Below, one piece after another: positions 1 to 9,619 of a stretch of 64,000 nt of DNA; positions within the stretch are counted from its first letter, which is position 1; the number at the start of each line of letters is the position of its first letter. The notes below the pieces were generated by a model, which saw only the letters and a program-made list of their open reading frames with translations, was not told the DNA's origin and did not search any database. Location of the stretch: IMG/VR virus record IMGVR_UViG_3300028025_003977, positions 28,956 through 92,955 of that record; one strand, written 5' to 3'. Source of the DNA: a virus. The position numbers and the translations under genes were made by a program.

Positions 1-1
1 A

Positions 2-2809
2 ATTCTAAATGTTATTACTTCTGGTCAAATTCAAAAGTTTGTTCCAGTAAAAGTTTTATATGCAGAAAGCTGGGATGAAGAATCTAACTGGAAAGTCTCC
101 GTATCCTTAGAAGACTCCATGCGTTTCTTAAAAGATAAACCAGCACCTGACATGCTACTTGCTGCAAGAAATGGAATTAAAGTATCTGCAATTATTAAAA
201 TTCTTTTAGACAATGCTGGATATAATAGATTTAGCTTTGTTAAAAGTAAAGAAGAGCTGGCTTATGAATATGAAGATATTCCTTTGGACTTCTTTAGATG
301 TAGAAAAGAAGAGTCTGTTGCAGAAGTTTTAAACGAAATAGCAAAGTCTGCCCAGCTATCCATATTCTTTGATAGTTTTAATAATCTTGTTGCAATGACT
401 AAAGAGGCGGTTGCAAACAAGACAGACCTATATGACTACTGGCTTGTAGGAGATATTGGCGAATTAGATTCAGGAGATAGCGAGTACCTTTTCTTAAATG
501 ATAAATATACAAGCAATATCGAAAGCTTTGAGGATACAATTGTTCCTCCAATTACTGCAGGAGAAGTTGCGTATGATCATTTGGGTATGGAAAAAAAACC
601 TATAAATCTTGTCAAAGAGTCCCTTAAGAAAGATGGAAATATAGACATTCTTAATACTGTAAAAGAAAATGGATATAGTGAGGTTAACTTAAATAGAAAC
701 CTTTCATATGTGCCTCATATCGTCTGGCAGCCGTCTAACACGGACTTAGATGCTTGGCTTGCTGTTGGAGCACTACAGAAAAATTTAAATGCCTCAGATG
801 GATTAAGTTATTTTAACACAAGTGGATATGACGCACAAACAGAGCAGGATGCCATCAGAGAGGCTTATGATAGCCTAACTGATACTCAAAAAAATGATTT
901 AACAATTTTTATTCAAGAAGATCACCTGACCTCATCCTTCCAAAGAAAATATAACGGATATGTATCTATTGATGATGAATTAGTTAAATATAACGGTGTG
1001 CTGTATAAGGTTTCAAGAAGAGGGTTTTCTACTGACCTAGTTATTTACTTTTCCGAAGAAGAAAAATTAACAGCAATTTTAAAGGCTCCATCTGGAGCAA
1101 GCTTTATCCCAGTGGGTCTAATTGTTGATATTCAAATGTCAGTAATTTCTAGCCCAGATTTATCTAATAATTCTTATAAATATGTTGTTACTAAAACTGG
1201 CAGAGGCTTTGATGGAACAGTAATAGCAAGCCATATAACATCAAATAGCCCAGAAGCAATTACTTGGTCTTCATTTTCTACAAAGCTATATTCTTCAACT
1301 CAACCAGGGGCAAATGTAAAAGCTACAATAAACTTATTAACACAAACCAAGGTTTCAACTGGAGATGCTGCTGTCAATGAATATCTTTATGCAAATGCTG
1401 GATATGCAAAAATAATTGGACCACCTTCATATACAACTTCAGACTCTACTGCAAATTTGCCACCTAGTGACCAACTTATTATTAGAGATCAAGGTCAACA
1501 ATTTTTATCTGGATTTAAAAAAGCTATAGGATTTAATCCAATAAGAATTGGAGCAAAATTAAGAATTTTAGAATCGGGATCAAATTCAACATTTGCTGGA
1601 ATTGGAATGTACAATTCTTCAACAACCACAGGAACTAATGGATACTTCCTTGAAGTTTCTACTTCTGGAGATGCGTTTGAAGCAGATAAGCCAGATAGTA
1701 ACAACATTAGATTTTATAAAGTTACAGGAACAGATAGAACTCCGCAACTTCTTGGTGTTGGCTTTGCAAGAGTTAATGCTGCTAAGTTTGGAAATGAATC
1801 TGCACAGCCAGCCTACGCAGCACTAGGAAATCCTGATGGGTGGAGAACTACTTTTAGTTTAGACATTGTTACATATGACTCAGCTTCCTACAGAGCATTT
1901 GATATTTACTTTGAAGACGTTTTAGTATTTACAGCAATTGATGATGCAAAAGTTGGAGAGTCTGGATATATTCCTCCAAGACAAGATGTGTCAATGTTTG
2001 TAAGAGATGATTCTGCTGCAATTTTTGAGTATTTTTATGCAACAGCAATTCCAAATGGAATAAATGTTTCTGTAACAGACCCAATTCTTTCTGCACCAGA
2101 ACCGTATGGTTTTGATCAAGCAATTGACCGTGGAATCTTTAGCTCCTCAGCTAGACAAATTTTAGGAACCAACTATCAAATTTTTTACGAAGACTTTGGA
2201 TGCCTTGTAAGAGAAGTTAGAAAAATTGAAGCTAGATTCCCATTCCCAACTTTTTCTGCTTCTTTGATTGAGCTAGGAAGAGTAGTGCCAGACTACATTG
2301 TTAAAAACTTTAAATATACTTCATTTGGAGGAGAATTTTGGATTTATTGCACAGCAGGTGCAACCGTAAGAATCGATTCTGAAAGTTCTATCCCTGTATA
2401 CATTTCTGGAATTTTGTTGGATAAACTTGGTGGTGGAACCGTAGCCATTGACGATTATATTAATTCTTTAGATATAGAAGAAAGAAAGAATCAGGAGCTT
2501 GAAATTAATAAGCGTTTATACGGCGAGCAGTCTTATAATATTTCTGGAAGCTATATTTCAGGAGTAGAAATGGCAAGAAAACTAGCAAACTGGGTTGCTA
2601 AAAAAGCATCTAAAGAAAAAACTATTATTTCTGCAGAAATTTTTCCAAACCCACTTCTTCAACTTGGAGATAAGATAAAGGTATTTTACAAGGCTAGGGG
2701 ATATTGTGTTGATGAAGATGGAGATAAGACATATGTTCTATCTCGAATTTCTTATTCCGCCACACCAGATGATATTTCTATGAACGTTGAGTTAAGGGAG
2801 ATGTTGTAA
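2..2809 (+). CDS. Minor tail protein / tail-tip hub protein, 5' end outside the window
   Basis: The reading frame is open to the left edge (codons from position 2), so the start lies upstream; the first internal Met is at 119. About 935 residues are visible. The N-terminal part has the pattern seen in actinophage minor tail proteins: a stretch beginning SAIIKILLDNAGY, then an AEVLNEIAK segment, then SIFFDSFNNLVAMTKE. The middle is rich in beta-strand, Gly, Ser and Thr residues, with a concanavalin-like stretch around 1500-2000. The family is known to sit at the tail tip and link it to receptor-binding proteins; that role here is inferred. The next tail gene starts 1 nt after the stop. Exact subfamily not recognised. 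Confidence 0.7.
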   Translation: MLNVITSGQIQKFVPVKVLYAESWDEESNWKVSVSLEDSMRFLKDKPAPDMLLAARNGIKVSAIIKILLDNAGYNRFSFVKSKEELAYEYEDIPLDFFRCRKEESVAEVLNEIAKSAQLSIFFDSFNNLVAMTKEAVANKTDLYDYWLVGDIGELDSGDSEYLFLNDKYTSNIESFEDTIVPPITAGEVAYDHLGMEKKPINLVKESLKKDGNIDILNTVKENGYSEVNLNRNLSYVPHIVWQPSNTDLDAWLAVGALQKNLNASDGLSYFNTSGYDAQTEQDAIREAYDSLTDTQKNDLTIFIQEDHLTSSFQRKYNGYVSIDDELVKYNGVLYKVSRRGFSTDLVIYFSEEEKLTAILKAPSGASFIPVGLIVDIQMSVISSPDLSNNSYKYVVTKTGRGFDGTVIASHITSNSPEAITWSSFSTKLYSSTQPGANVKATINLLTQTKVSTGDAAVNEYLYANAGYAKIIGPPSYTTSDSTANLPPSDQLIIRDQGQQFLSGFKKAIGFNPIRIGAKLRILESGSNSTFAGIGMYNSSTTTGTNGYFLEVSTSGDAFEADKPDSNNIRFYKVTGTDRTPQLLGVGFARVNAAKFGNESAQPAYAALGNPDGWRTTFSLDIVTYDSASYRAFDIYFEDVLVFTAIDDAKVGESGYIPPRQDVSMFVRDDSAAIFEYFYATAIPNGINVSVTDPILSAPEPYGFDQAIDRGIFSSSARQILGTNYQIFYEDFGCLVREVRKIEARFPFPTFSASLIELGRVVPDYIVKNFKYTSFGGEFWIYCTAGATVRIDSESSIPVYISGILLDKLGGGTVAIDDYINSLDIEERKNQELEINKRLYGEQSYNISGSYISGVEMARKLANWVAKKASKEKTIISAEIFPNPLLQLGDKIKVFYKARGYCVDEDGDKTYVLSRISYSATPDDISMNVELREML

Positions 2810-2810
2810 T

Positions 2811-3554
2811 ATGCCAGCACAAAAGCAGGGTGGAGCAAGCAAAAAAGTTAAAGACCCCGAAACAGCAAGAGAAAATAAAAGACTTGGTAAAAGACCTGAT
2901 CCAAATAGAGCAAATGCAAGAGAAGATAGAAAGCCAGTATACGTCTACCCTGGATTTGATACAAGTTCTACTTTAAAAGTTAAGCCTGGCAAAGGTGGAA
3001 CTGGCAATGGTGGAAATAAAGATAAAAAAGACAAGCCAGATCCAAGAGAAATTTATCCAGTATCTCAGGTTCAGATACCATTGGGTTCTGGTCAGGTAAT
3101 AACTCCAAACCTTCAAGAAGCATATATTAGAGAAGTTACAAGGCTTACTTTAAACCTCATTTCTAGTGCAGAAAACTTATTGTTTGCTTACAATTTTACT
3201 GGAATTAATAAAATTGCATCATACATGCTTGAATCAGATGATGCCAGCCAAAGATCAACTGCGGTAGTTTCTAATATTATTAGACCTAGATCAGGAGTTG
3301 AGTTATCAGAATTAGAGGTTAGAGATAAGCTTAACAATGTAATTAATCTTATTGCAAACACAATTGGAGACCTAGTTCCATCTTCTACTAAATTAAATAG
3401 TTTTGGGCAAAAAAAGGATAACTTAGATTTTATAGGAGGTACGCCAAGAATAGATAATAGAACATCATTTTATGATTTAAAGCTAGAACTTCCAGACATA
3501 CAAGGGTTTGGATATGACGTTGCTTATACAATAAAATGCTATGATATTAGTTAA
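2811..3554 (+). CDS. Tail-associated structural protein of unknown function
   Basis: 247 residues. The first 80 residues are strongly basic and rich in Lys, Gly, Pro and Asp, probably disordered. The rest looks folded and alpha/beta. No enzymatic motif is visible. It follows the tail-tip gene by 1 nt and precedes the fibre genes, so a tail connector or small baseplate role is likely from context only. Confidence 0.55.
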   Translation: MPAQKQGGASKKVKDPETARENKRLGKRPDPNRANAREDRKPVYVYPGFDTSSTLKVKPGKGGTGNGGNKDKKDKPDPREIYPVSQVQIPLGSGQVITPNLQEAYIREVTRLTLNLISSAENLLFAYNFTGINKIASYMLESDDASQRSTAVVSNIIRPRSGVELSELEVRDKLNNVINLIANTIGDLVPSSTKLNSFGQKKDNLDFIGGTPRIDNRTSFYDLKLELPDIQGFGYDVAYTIKCYDIS

Positions 3555-3556
3555 AA

Positions 3557-3565
3557 TGGTATAAT
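3557..3565 (+). promoter_or_regulatory. Extended -10 promoter, leaderless start of the gene at 3572
   Basis: TGGTATAAT is an extended -10 element with TATAAT at 3560-3565, ending 6 nt before ATG 3572. No good TTGACA lies upstream. The spacing predicts transcription starting at or next to the start codon. Confidence 0.5.
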
Positions 3566-3571
3566 TTGTTT

Positions 3572-4576
3572 ATGATGCAGGGAATTTACAGAATTTATAA
3601 AGATGGAAAATTAGTAGCAGAAAAAGAAAATCAAATGACAGTTGCAGGACGTGCAATTGTTTTAAAGGCTTTGATGGGCTTGATTCCAAGTATTGGTGGT
3701 AATATTCAAGTTGGAATTTCTAGCGTTGCAAATGGAACATCTCCTAATAGCACTAATTCAGATGGACTAATTACAGACACTAGACTTGGATTTTCTGTAA
3801 GTAGCATTCCAGTTCGTCTAGCATTTTTAGATAATAGTGGAAACTATGATGCAATGGTTTTTAGAGGAACTATCCCATCCACGGCTGACGCATTTACAAT
3901 ACATGAACTTGGAATTTTTCCCTCAAGCTTAGAAGAAGACAAAGCTTTATCTGAGCTACTTTTAGTTTCTGGAGAATCTGCAGATGGATGGCTAAGATCT
4001 GGAACAGGAATTGGTTCTGTTTCTGGAAATCCTCCATCAACATCTGGATATGTATCCGCAGCACCCACTGACTTTTCTGGAGGGTTTAGGGTTGGATCAA
4101 CAGCTTTATTCTTAAAGCAAAATGAAGTTTTAAGAATTAACAAAACTTTTAGTCAGTTTTCATCTTCAGGTCAAAACGCATTTAATATTGAAGATAACAT
4201 TTCAATAGCATATTCTAAAAAAACTGGAGATACTCCAAAAATTATTCTTAAGTTTTTAACCAATGATGCTAATTATTTTACTACAAACTTTACAGCAACT
4301 ACTGGAACAACTTATGTTATTAAAGATATTTTAAGAAGTTCTTTTACAAATGTTTTAACTCCAAGTTGGGGAAACATAAATGCCATAGAAATAACAGTAG
4401 AAAACTCAGATGTAATTATTGATGCAATTAGAATTAATGACAATAACAATCTAGATACAACTTATGGAATGGTTTCAAGAACTGTGCTTGGTTCTGGAAA
4501 TTTAATTACTAAAGGTGCCTCAGAAGCAGTAGATATTGAATATTATTTAAGCTTTGGCTTTAATAAGGCGGTTTAA
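3572..4576 (+). CDS. Tail/fibre structural protein
   Basis: About 334 residues, Gly/Ser/Thr/Asn-rich. The N-terminus reads MMQGIYRIYKDGKLVAEKEN, and the next segment has the beta-rich look of phage tail proteins. The C-terminal third (IILKFLTND onwards) resembles a jelly-roll carbohydrate-binding fold, judged by eye. I chose ATG 3572 (ATG 3575 is an alternative) over a TTG at 3566, because TATAAT ends at 3565 and puts the ATG where a transcript would start. No Shine-Dalgarno sequence is visible. Exact function unknown. Confidence 0.55.
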   Translation: MMQGIYRIYKDGKLVAEKENQMTVAGRAIVLKALMGLIPSIGGNIQVGISSVANGTSPNSTNSDGLITDTRLGFSVSSIPVRLAFLDNSGNYDAMVFRGTIPSTADAFTIHELGIFPSSLEEDKALSELLLVSGESADGWLRSGTGIGSVSGNPPSTSGYVSAAPTDFSGGFRVGSTALFLKQNEVLRINKTFSQFSSSGQNAFNIEDNISIAYSKKTGDTPKIILKFLTNDANYFTTNFTATTGTTYVIKDILRSSFTNVLTPSWGNINAIEITVENSDVIIDAIRINDNNNLDTTYGMVSRTVLGSGNLITKGASEAVDIEYYLSFGFNKAV

Positions 4577-4578
4577 CC

Positions 4579-5778
4579 ATGCCTGTAACTGGATATGTAA
4601 AAGGTTTAGTTCCTGGAAAAAGATACAGAATGGTTGTTAGTGCTCAGGCTGGAGCACAGCAAAACATTGTTCTTCCTTCGATTGAGTTTGTAGTCCCCTC
4701 TGCACCAGATTTAATATCTTCTTATACACCAGTTGGAACACTAACTTTTGAAGACAAAACTTATGTAGATAATAGAGTAACTCCTGGAACTGGAGCTACA
4801 ACAGCAACATTTAATGTTACGCACTGGTCAGCAGCTAACAACTCTAGAACCTATACTTTTTGGGTAAATGGTAGTGGGTACAGCAAAGTAAGAGTTGGTA
4901 GCATTATTAGATTTGGTGCAAATGGAAATACATCAACTGGTCTTTCAAACTATGAAGACTCTGACTCTTACTATGATACATATGACTACCAAGTTGTTGA
5001 TAAACAGTCAACTTATATGGTTTGCAATGTTAGACAATCAATCACGAGCATTGTTGGCTCTGGATCATCTGCAGAAGTTCAAACCACTAACATGTCAGAT
5101 GGTGCAATTGCTGCTGCTTGGTGTAAAGGTCAAGCTGGTCACTATAGGCACCAATATACAAAAACTGGAAATGCTTCAAACAGAAGACCTTCCAGCTGGA
5201 CTAAGTTTGAATTTGATGGAAGAGCATTGGGTGCTAAAAACAAAAATCCAAATACAGCAGTTGGAACAGTATATATTCCAAGGGTTCCATCAACATCTAG
5301 TAACCTAAGCATTACAAAAACTCATCACAACGTTAATATTAAAATTCCAGATAATTTTCCATTATTTAGAGATCAAAACGTTATAGATATTCCAATCTTT
5401 GCATATAAAAATAGAACTTTGGGAACATGGCATAATATGGACCACACAGCTTTTATAGCAATTGATGAGCCAAAACAATACTCTAATAGTGCTATGAATA
5501 ACTTATTAAGAGGAACCTTAAATGACTCAAATACAAGAGATGGAATTCCAATAAATATAGATTCATTAAATGTAAATAATGTGGCATTTCAAGATGATGC
5601 AGGAAACCCTGGAATATTTACTGAAACAAACTACAACAAAGAGTATTACTTTACTATTGCAAGATACAAAAAGGTTGGATCAGTTTGGCAAGGAGCATGG
5701 CTTCAGAGTGAAGACTCAGAACCAAGAGTATCAGATCCTGAAGCAATTATTTGGTCACAAAAGGCAAGTGGTGTTTAA
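4579..5778 (+). CDS. Tail fibre-region protein with FN3-like N-terminus
   Basis: 399 residues. The N-terminus (VKGLVPGKRYRMVVSAQA) looks like the end of a fibronectin type III domain. The rest is beta-rich with many Asn, Tyr and Ser residues. Arg is encoded almost only by AGA/AGG and Gly mostly by GGA, unlike the replication genes. The stop overlaps the next start as TAATG at 5776-5780, so the two are translationally coupled. A fibre or baseplate component by context; receptor not predictable. Confidence 0.55.
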   Translation: MPVTGYVKGLVPGKRYRMVVSAQAGAQQNIVLPSIEFVVPSAPDLISSYTPVGTLTFEDKTYVDNRVTPGTGATTATFNVTHWSAANNSRTYTFWVNGSGYSKVRVGSIIRFGANGNTSTGLSNYEDSDSYYDTYDYQVVDKQSTYMVCNVRQSITSIVGSGSSAEVQTTNMSDGAIAAAWCKGQAGHYRHQYTKTGNASNRRPSSWTKFEFDGRALGAKNKNPNTAVGTVYIPRVPSTSSNLSITKTHHNVNIKIPDNFPLFRDQNVIDIPIFAYKNRTLGTWHNMDHTAFIAIDEPKQYSNSAMNNLLRGTLNDSNTRDGIPINIDSLNVNNVAFQDDAGNPGIFTETNYNKEYYFTIARYKKVGSVWQGAWLQSEDSEPRVSDPEAIIWSQKASGV

Positions 5779-8700
5779 TGACTAGAAATTCTACAGGAAA
5801 CAGGTCTACAAATACTGGACCAACAACTACATTGTTTGGTTTTTATGACGTAGACTCTGACACCACCAAGATGATGACAGAAAGCCTAGCTTCAAAAAAC
5901 TTTGATGGATTTATTCCAAAAGTAGCACTTGAAATTGACCTTTATGATTCTCAAAATGGATATTTTAATTTAGAAGTTGGTCAATACTTACAAGTTACAG
6001 ATGAATATGGTCAAAATTATTTAAGAGAAGTAGTATCTATTAATTCAGATCCTGAAGGATCTTACTATGGAGCAAAGCTAGGAACTCCAGATGCAGAAAG
6101 AAGAAACAACGTTCTTGACATGTCTTATTCTTTTGTGTATCCAACTGGACATTCTTTGGCTGGAGAACCAACAAAAGTTTTTATCAACTACCGCCTTGAA
6201 ACTGGAGAAACAAGAACTTTAACTATACAAACAACATTAGGTGGAGATGGCTTCCCAACAAATAAAGTTTTTGCTTCTAGAGAAATTTGGTCTCAAAGAG
6301 TAGCAGGTTCAAAAGGCTGGCTATTAAGCTCTCAAGGAAATGCAATACTTAACAACCTCCAAGTAAGAGGAGAAATTGAAGCAACATCTGGAAACTTTGA
6401 AGGATACCTAACTGTTAACGGCGGAGCAATGAGGCTTGGAGCTAACGTATCTGTTGATGGCGATGACGGAATTAGAATTGACACAAATAACTATTGGTAT
6501 TCAGATGGTACTTTTAGAGCTGGTGGAGTATTAGAAGGAACTACTACATTTAGAGGTATATCTTGGGATGGAGATGAATTTTCTGTAACTGGAGATATAA
6601 GAGCAGAAACTGGATACCTTGGAGGAATTGATGGCTGGATCATTGCTGAAGGTGTTATTAAAGCTGGAGGAACTGACAGCAGTAGCAATCCCTGGGGAGA
6701 TAAATACTTCTTAAAAAACCCAGACTATGTTGTAAATCCAGAAGATGCTGTTGTTCAATTTGGAGACGTATTCAAAGTATTTAAAAACGGAGACGTAAGC
6801 ATTAGTGGATCGTTACAAGCAGAGTCTATTATTGTTGACGAATACCAATACTGGAACAAAAATGATGATGGTAAATTTAGAGTTGGGTCTGCAGACAAAT
6901 ACATTTATTGGGATGGAACTAATTTAAATGTAAATGCAATCATTAATGCTACTGGTGGAACATTTACAAATACAGTAAACATTGGTACTGGAACAAATAA
7001 GATTAAGCTAACTGGTGGAACTACAGATGCACTAACAAACATTCAAATTGGAACTGGTGGGTTTGAGTCTGCTCCATTCTATGCAGAAGGAACTGGAAAG
7101 TTTTCTCTTGGTTCTGGTCTTAGCTGGAACCCTACAGGTTCAGTTCTTAAAATTAATGGTATCCTAAGAGGCTACATTGAGTCTAGTGCACTTACTCCAG
7201 TTCCTTTGGTTACAAATGCAATGGGTGTTGGATATCACGACCCGTTATCTTCCCCTAGCACAGCAAACGGATATGGTCTTGGTGGTGTTGGTATAAGACT
7301 AGATGCAAATAATTATTGGTACTCCACAGCAAATGGATTTAAAATTGGAGACGCAACACACTATCTAAGATGGTATGACAATAAGCTAACTCTTACAGCA
7401 CCTTTAATGTCTAATGCAACAATATCTTCTACAGAAATTATCGGATCTAGAATCCGTGGTTCTGATGTATTTGCAAACTCTGCACAAATTGGTGGAAATG
7501 ATTTTGGTTGGGTTGCTGGCTCTGGAGGTCTTTTTTCTGGAACATCAAATGCTACGGCTTATCTGCAATCTGGATTTCATTCAAACCCAATTGAAAATAT
7601 TACTCAAAGTGCACCAATTAGAGTTGGAAAACTAGTAAGTAGTCTTCCAACAGTAACTGGTAAAATTACAGCAAATCAAAGAACCAAGATTGTAACTGGA
7701 AATGGAACAAAGTTTACCCAAGAACTTAGACGAGGATATTCAATATATGTTATTGAAGGCACAAGAAGATATTTTGTTGGAAACGTTGATAGCGTTATAA
7801 GTGATACAGAATTAGCCTTATACGAAAATCCAAATATTACTATTTTTATTAAAGACCAAAACTTTTATGCTTATAAGTTTGAAACAATAATTAGAACTCA
7901 GTTCTATACAGATATTGAAAATCCAGAAAAAATTAGTTTGGCTGGAACAAATCTTACAGCAATTCCAATAGATTCGGCAAATACAAAATATCAAGTTGGA
8001 GACGAGATCAGATTTGACGAAATATTCCTTGCAAACTCTGGATCCTTTTTGACTGGAATATTGTCAAACACAACCTATTATGTTAAAACAGTAACAACTA
8101 CAAGCGTAACTATTACTGCACAAAAACAAAATGTGCTATCAGATTATTCAAATAACACTTTTGCTCCAGCAGTTACATACTCTGCTTCAGGTGCCTCCCT
8201 TGTATTAAGCCTACCAATATTTTCTATTGAGGATTCAGAAACTTCTGGCTTTGCTACATTTGGAGCTAGAGTTTTACCAAGAGCAACAGAAAACACTTAT
8301 GAGCTACTCACAGATTCTGTTCCAGGTCCGATACTTGGAGAAAACTCAGACTCTAATGGTGACGGAACCGTTGATGAAATTGGTGGATTTATTAATGGTG
8401 GGTCTGTTACATATGTTACTCCAACTTATTTACCAAAAACATATGTTAAAAATTCTTCATACCTTACAACTTTTGTTGGAGAAGAAAATAGTACGGCTAT
8501 TGAAATATCTAAAATTGAAACAACTTATTCTGAAGATACAGCAAATCCTGGAGAATATTTTTACAACGTTTATATTTACCCTACAAACTCAACCAAACTT
8601 TCTTTGCTAAACATGGTAACTGGAGAAAACCTCTACCTATCAAATATTCCAGTAGATTCAACAAGCACAGAATATAACAAACTTTTTGAACCATTAAACG

Positions 8701-9608
8701 ATGGGTACTTTCCAATTATTGGATTTGTTGATAATGATAGAAATATTGTAGAAAATAAAGAAGATGCAACAGGAATTGTATTATATGGAGATGGATATTT
8801 AAACTATGCTCCTAAGACTCCAGAACCAAGTCCAACAGCAGCAGCTTTTTCTAGAACCTATACCTCTTACGTTGTATCAAGTTTGTCTGCAACAGACAAT
8901 AAAGTAACAATTACTACCAGTACAAATCATAACTTTGTTGTTGGAAAAACAGTAACTGTTACAGGGTTCAGAGAAACCTCCTACCTATCAGACGATTTTG
9001 TTGGAGAGTTTGAAATTATAGATGTTCCAGCATCTAATCAATTTACTTATCAAGCAGTGTTCCCAGACAAGCTACCAACATCTATAGATCCTGGAGTAGT
9101 TGCATATTCTTTCCCTAGTGGAAAAATTATAAGCTTTGACAAAAACTATTCCCTTTGGATTGGAGCCTCAAAGCCAGACGTAGCTCCAATTACTATTGAT
9201 CCATACGGAAATAAGCTAAAAGTTAAAGATTTAGAAGTTACAGGAGAGGTAATTGGATTTTATTCTGATATAATTGAGCTAGATGATTTTTCTAGTTCTT
9301 TTAATGGTAGAAGAAACACATTTACGCCCAAGTATAACTACAAAGACGTAACTGTTAAAAACCCATTAAACCTAGTAGTTTCATTAAATGGAGTAATTCA
9401 GTCAGGATTTATTCAAAACAAAGAATATGTCTGGCAGTCTGGTCTTTTATCCTACAGAGGATTTACACTGGACACAGAAGGAAGAATAAAGTTTTCTGAA
9501 TCCCCTCCACTTGGATCAACTATTAATGTAAGAGTTTTTCCAGGACCAGTAAAAAATAAAACAGCAAGGATATATCCGTTCAAAGCAGCGGATGTAGCAT
9601 TAGGATAA
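5778..9608 (+). CDS. Large tail fibre protein, cassette 1
   Basis: About 1276 residues. ATG 5778, overlapping the previous stop, is preferred to a start at 5751. The first 200 residues look like a baseplate attachment region. The middle has repeats built around NNYWYS followed by Gly-rich strands (near 6480 and 7310), typical of beta-helical or trimeric fibres. The last 110 residues form a domain with VVSLNGVIQS, EYVWQS and YPFKAADVALG that recurs at the C-terminus of the fibre at 37101-41096. An N-terminal attachment part and C-terminal distal or joining domain are inferred. Confidence 0.7.
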   Translation: MTRNSTGNRSTNTGPTTTLFGFYDVDSDTTKMMTESLASKNFDGFIPKVALEIDLYDSQNGYFNLEVGQYLQVTDEYGQNYLREVVSINSDPEGSYYGAKLGTPDAERRNNVLDMSYSFVYPTGHSLAGEPTKVFINYRLETGETRTLTIQTTLGGDGFPTNKVFASREIWSQRVAGSKGWLLSSQGNAILNNLQVRGEIEATSGNFEGYLTVNGGAMRLGANVSVDGDDGIRIDTNNYWYSDGTFRAGGVLEGTTTFRGISWDGDEFSVTGDIRAETGYLGGIDGWIIAEGVIKAGGTDSSSNPWGDKYFLKNPDYVVNPEDAVVQFGDVFKVFKNGDVSISGSLQAESIIVDEYQYWNKNDDGKFRVGSADKYIYWDGTNLNVNAIINATGGTFTNTVNIGTGTNKIKLTGGTTDALTNIQIGTGGFESAPFYAEGTGKFSLGSGLSWNPTGSVLKINGILRGYIESSALTPVPLVTNAMGVGYHDPLSSPSTANGYGLGGVGIRLDANNYWYSTANGFKIGDATHYLRWYDNKLTLTAPLMSNATISSTEIIGSRIRGSDVFANSAQIGGNDFGWVAGSGGLFSGTSNATAYLQSGFHSNPIENITQSAPIRVGKLVSSLPTVTGKITANQRTKIVTGNGTKFTQELRRGYSIYVIEGTRRYFVGNVDSVISDTELALYENPNITIFIKDQNFYAYKFETIIRTQFYTDIENPEKISLAGTNLTAIPIDSANTKYQVGDEIRFDEIFLANSGSFLTGILSNTTYYVKTVTTTSVTITAQKQNVLSDYSNNTFAPAVTYSASGASLVLSLPIFSIEDSETSGFATFGARVLPRATENTYELLTDSVPGPILGENSDSNGDGTVDEIGGFINGGSVTYVTPTYLPKTYVKNSSYLTTFVGEENSTAIEISKIETTYSEDTANPGEYFYNVYIYPTNSTKLSLLNMVTGENLYLSNIPVDSTSTEYNKLFEPLNDGYFPIIGFVDNDRNIVENKEDATGIVLYGDGYLNYAPKTPEPSPTAAAFSRTYTSYVVSSLSATDNKVTITTSTNHNFVVGKTVTVTGFRETSYLSDDFVGEFEIIDVPASNQFTYQAVFPDKLPTSIDPGVVAYSFPSGKIISFDKNYSLWIGASKPDVAPITIDPYGNKLKVKDLEVTGEVIGFYSDIIELDDFSSSFNGRRNTFTPKYNYKDVTVKNPLNLVVSLNGVIQSGFIQNKEYVWQSGLLSYRGFTLDTEGRIKFSESPPLGSTINVRVFPGPVKNKTARIYPFKAADVALG

Positions 9609-9619
9609 GGTGGAAATAA

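Noticed and set aside
3566-3574. TTG start for the gene at 3572
   Set aside because: It would directly abut the -10 box, leaving no room for a transcript start; the ATG 6 nt downstream fits the pattern seen at other genes.
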